NCBI GenBank assembly: GCA_959020865.1
Contig: CAUEUD010000232.1
Location: 1-5,536, forward strand
Direction of reading: 5' to 3'
DNA from: Eubacterium limosum
Lineage (GTDB): Bacteria; Bacillota; Clostridia; Eubacteriales; Eubacteriaceae
Length of the DNA stretch: 5,536 bases
Every line of letters starts with the position of its first letter. Within the stretch, counting starts at the first letter, position 1. The notes below the pieces were generated by a model. The model was not told the DNA's origin and did not search any database. It was given only the letters and a program-made list of their open reading frames with translations. This document shows, piece after piece, positions 5,519 through 5,536 of the stretch. The translations under genes were made by a program, and so were the position numbers.

Positions 5519-5536
5519 TGGCAATATCTGTCCTTC

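Overview
The window looks like chromosomal DNA from a Clostridia-type Firmicute, possibly Eubacteriaceae. The evidence is strong purine-rich ribosome binding sites, near-consensus sigma-A promoters, a Gram-positive-type Rex regulator, a YdiF-like ABC-F protein, and moderate GC in genes against AT-rich spacers. The genus is a guess. I see no insertion sequence, phage gene, CRISPR array, rRNA or tRNA.

Left part, minus strand (1-2700): reading in the direction of transcription, two paired DUF1538 membrane proteins (2700-2008 and 2011-1247) overlap by 4 bp. They are followed by a divergent PII-like signalling protein (1179-829) and then the redox repressor Rex (668 to the window edge, incomplete). 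DUF1538 pairs are known, from memory, as the UmpA/UmpB two-component monovalent cation/proton antiporter of Halomonas. A PII-like protein beside such a pair suggests a transporter gated by a small-molecule sensor, as AmtB is by GlnK or SbtA by SbtB. The PII-like gene and rex each have their own near-consensus promoter. The rex promoter overlaps a Rex-operator-like sequence, which suggests autoregulation.

Middle (2701-4805): a 167-bp divergent spacer separates the DUF1538 pair from a plus-strand ABC-F ATPase of 645 residues. The protein has both ATPase cassettes intact and a long C-terminal coiled coil of the YdiF/Uup type. It probably acts on ribosomes.

Right part (4806-5536): a 76-residue orphan protein with its own good promoter (plus strand) converges on a 95-residue ArsD-like thioredoxin-fold protein (minus strand). 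A bidirectional hairpin terminator lies between them. The ArsD-like protein has no cysteine at all, so it lacks the metalloid-binding residues that define ArsD.

The best candidate for a little-described system is the DUF1538 pair plus PII-like protein. The cysteine-less ArsD homologue is the second. All gene-free stretches are shorter than 170 bp.
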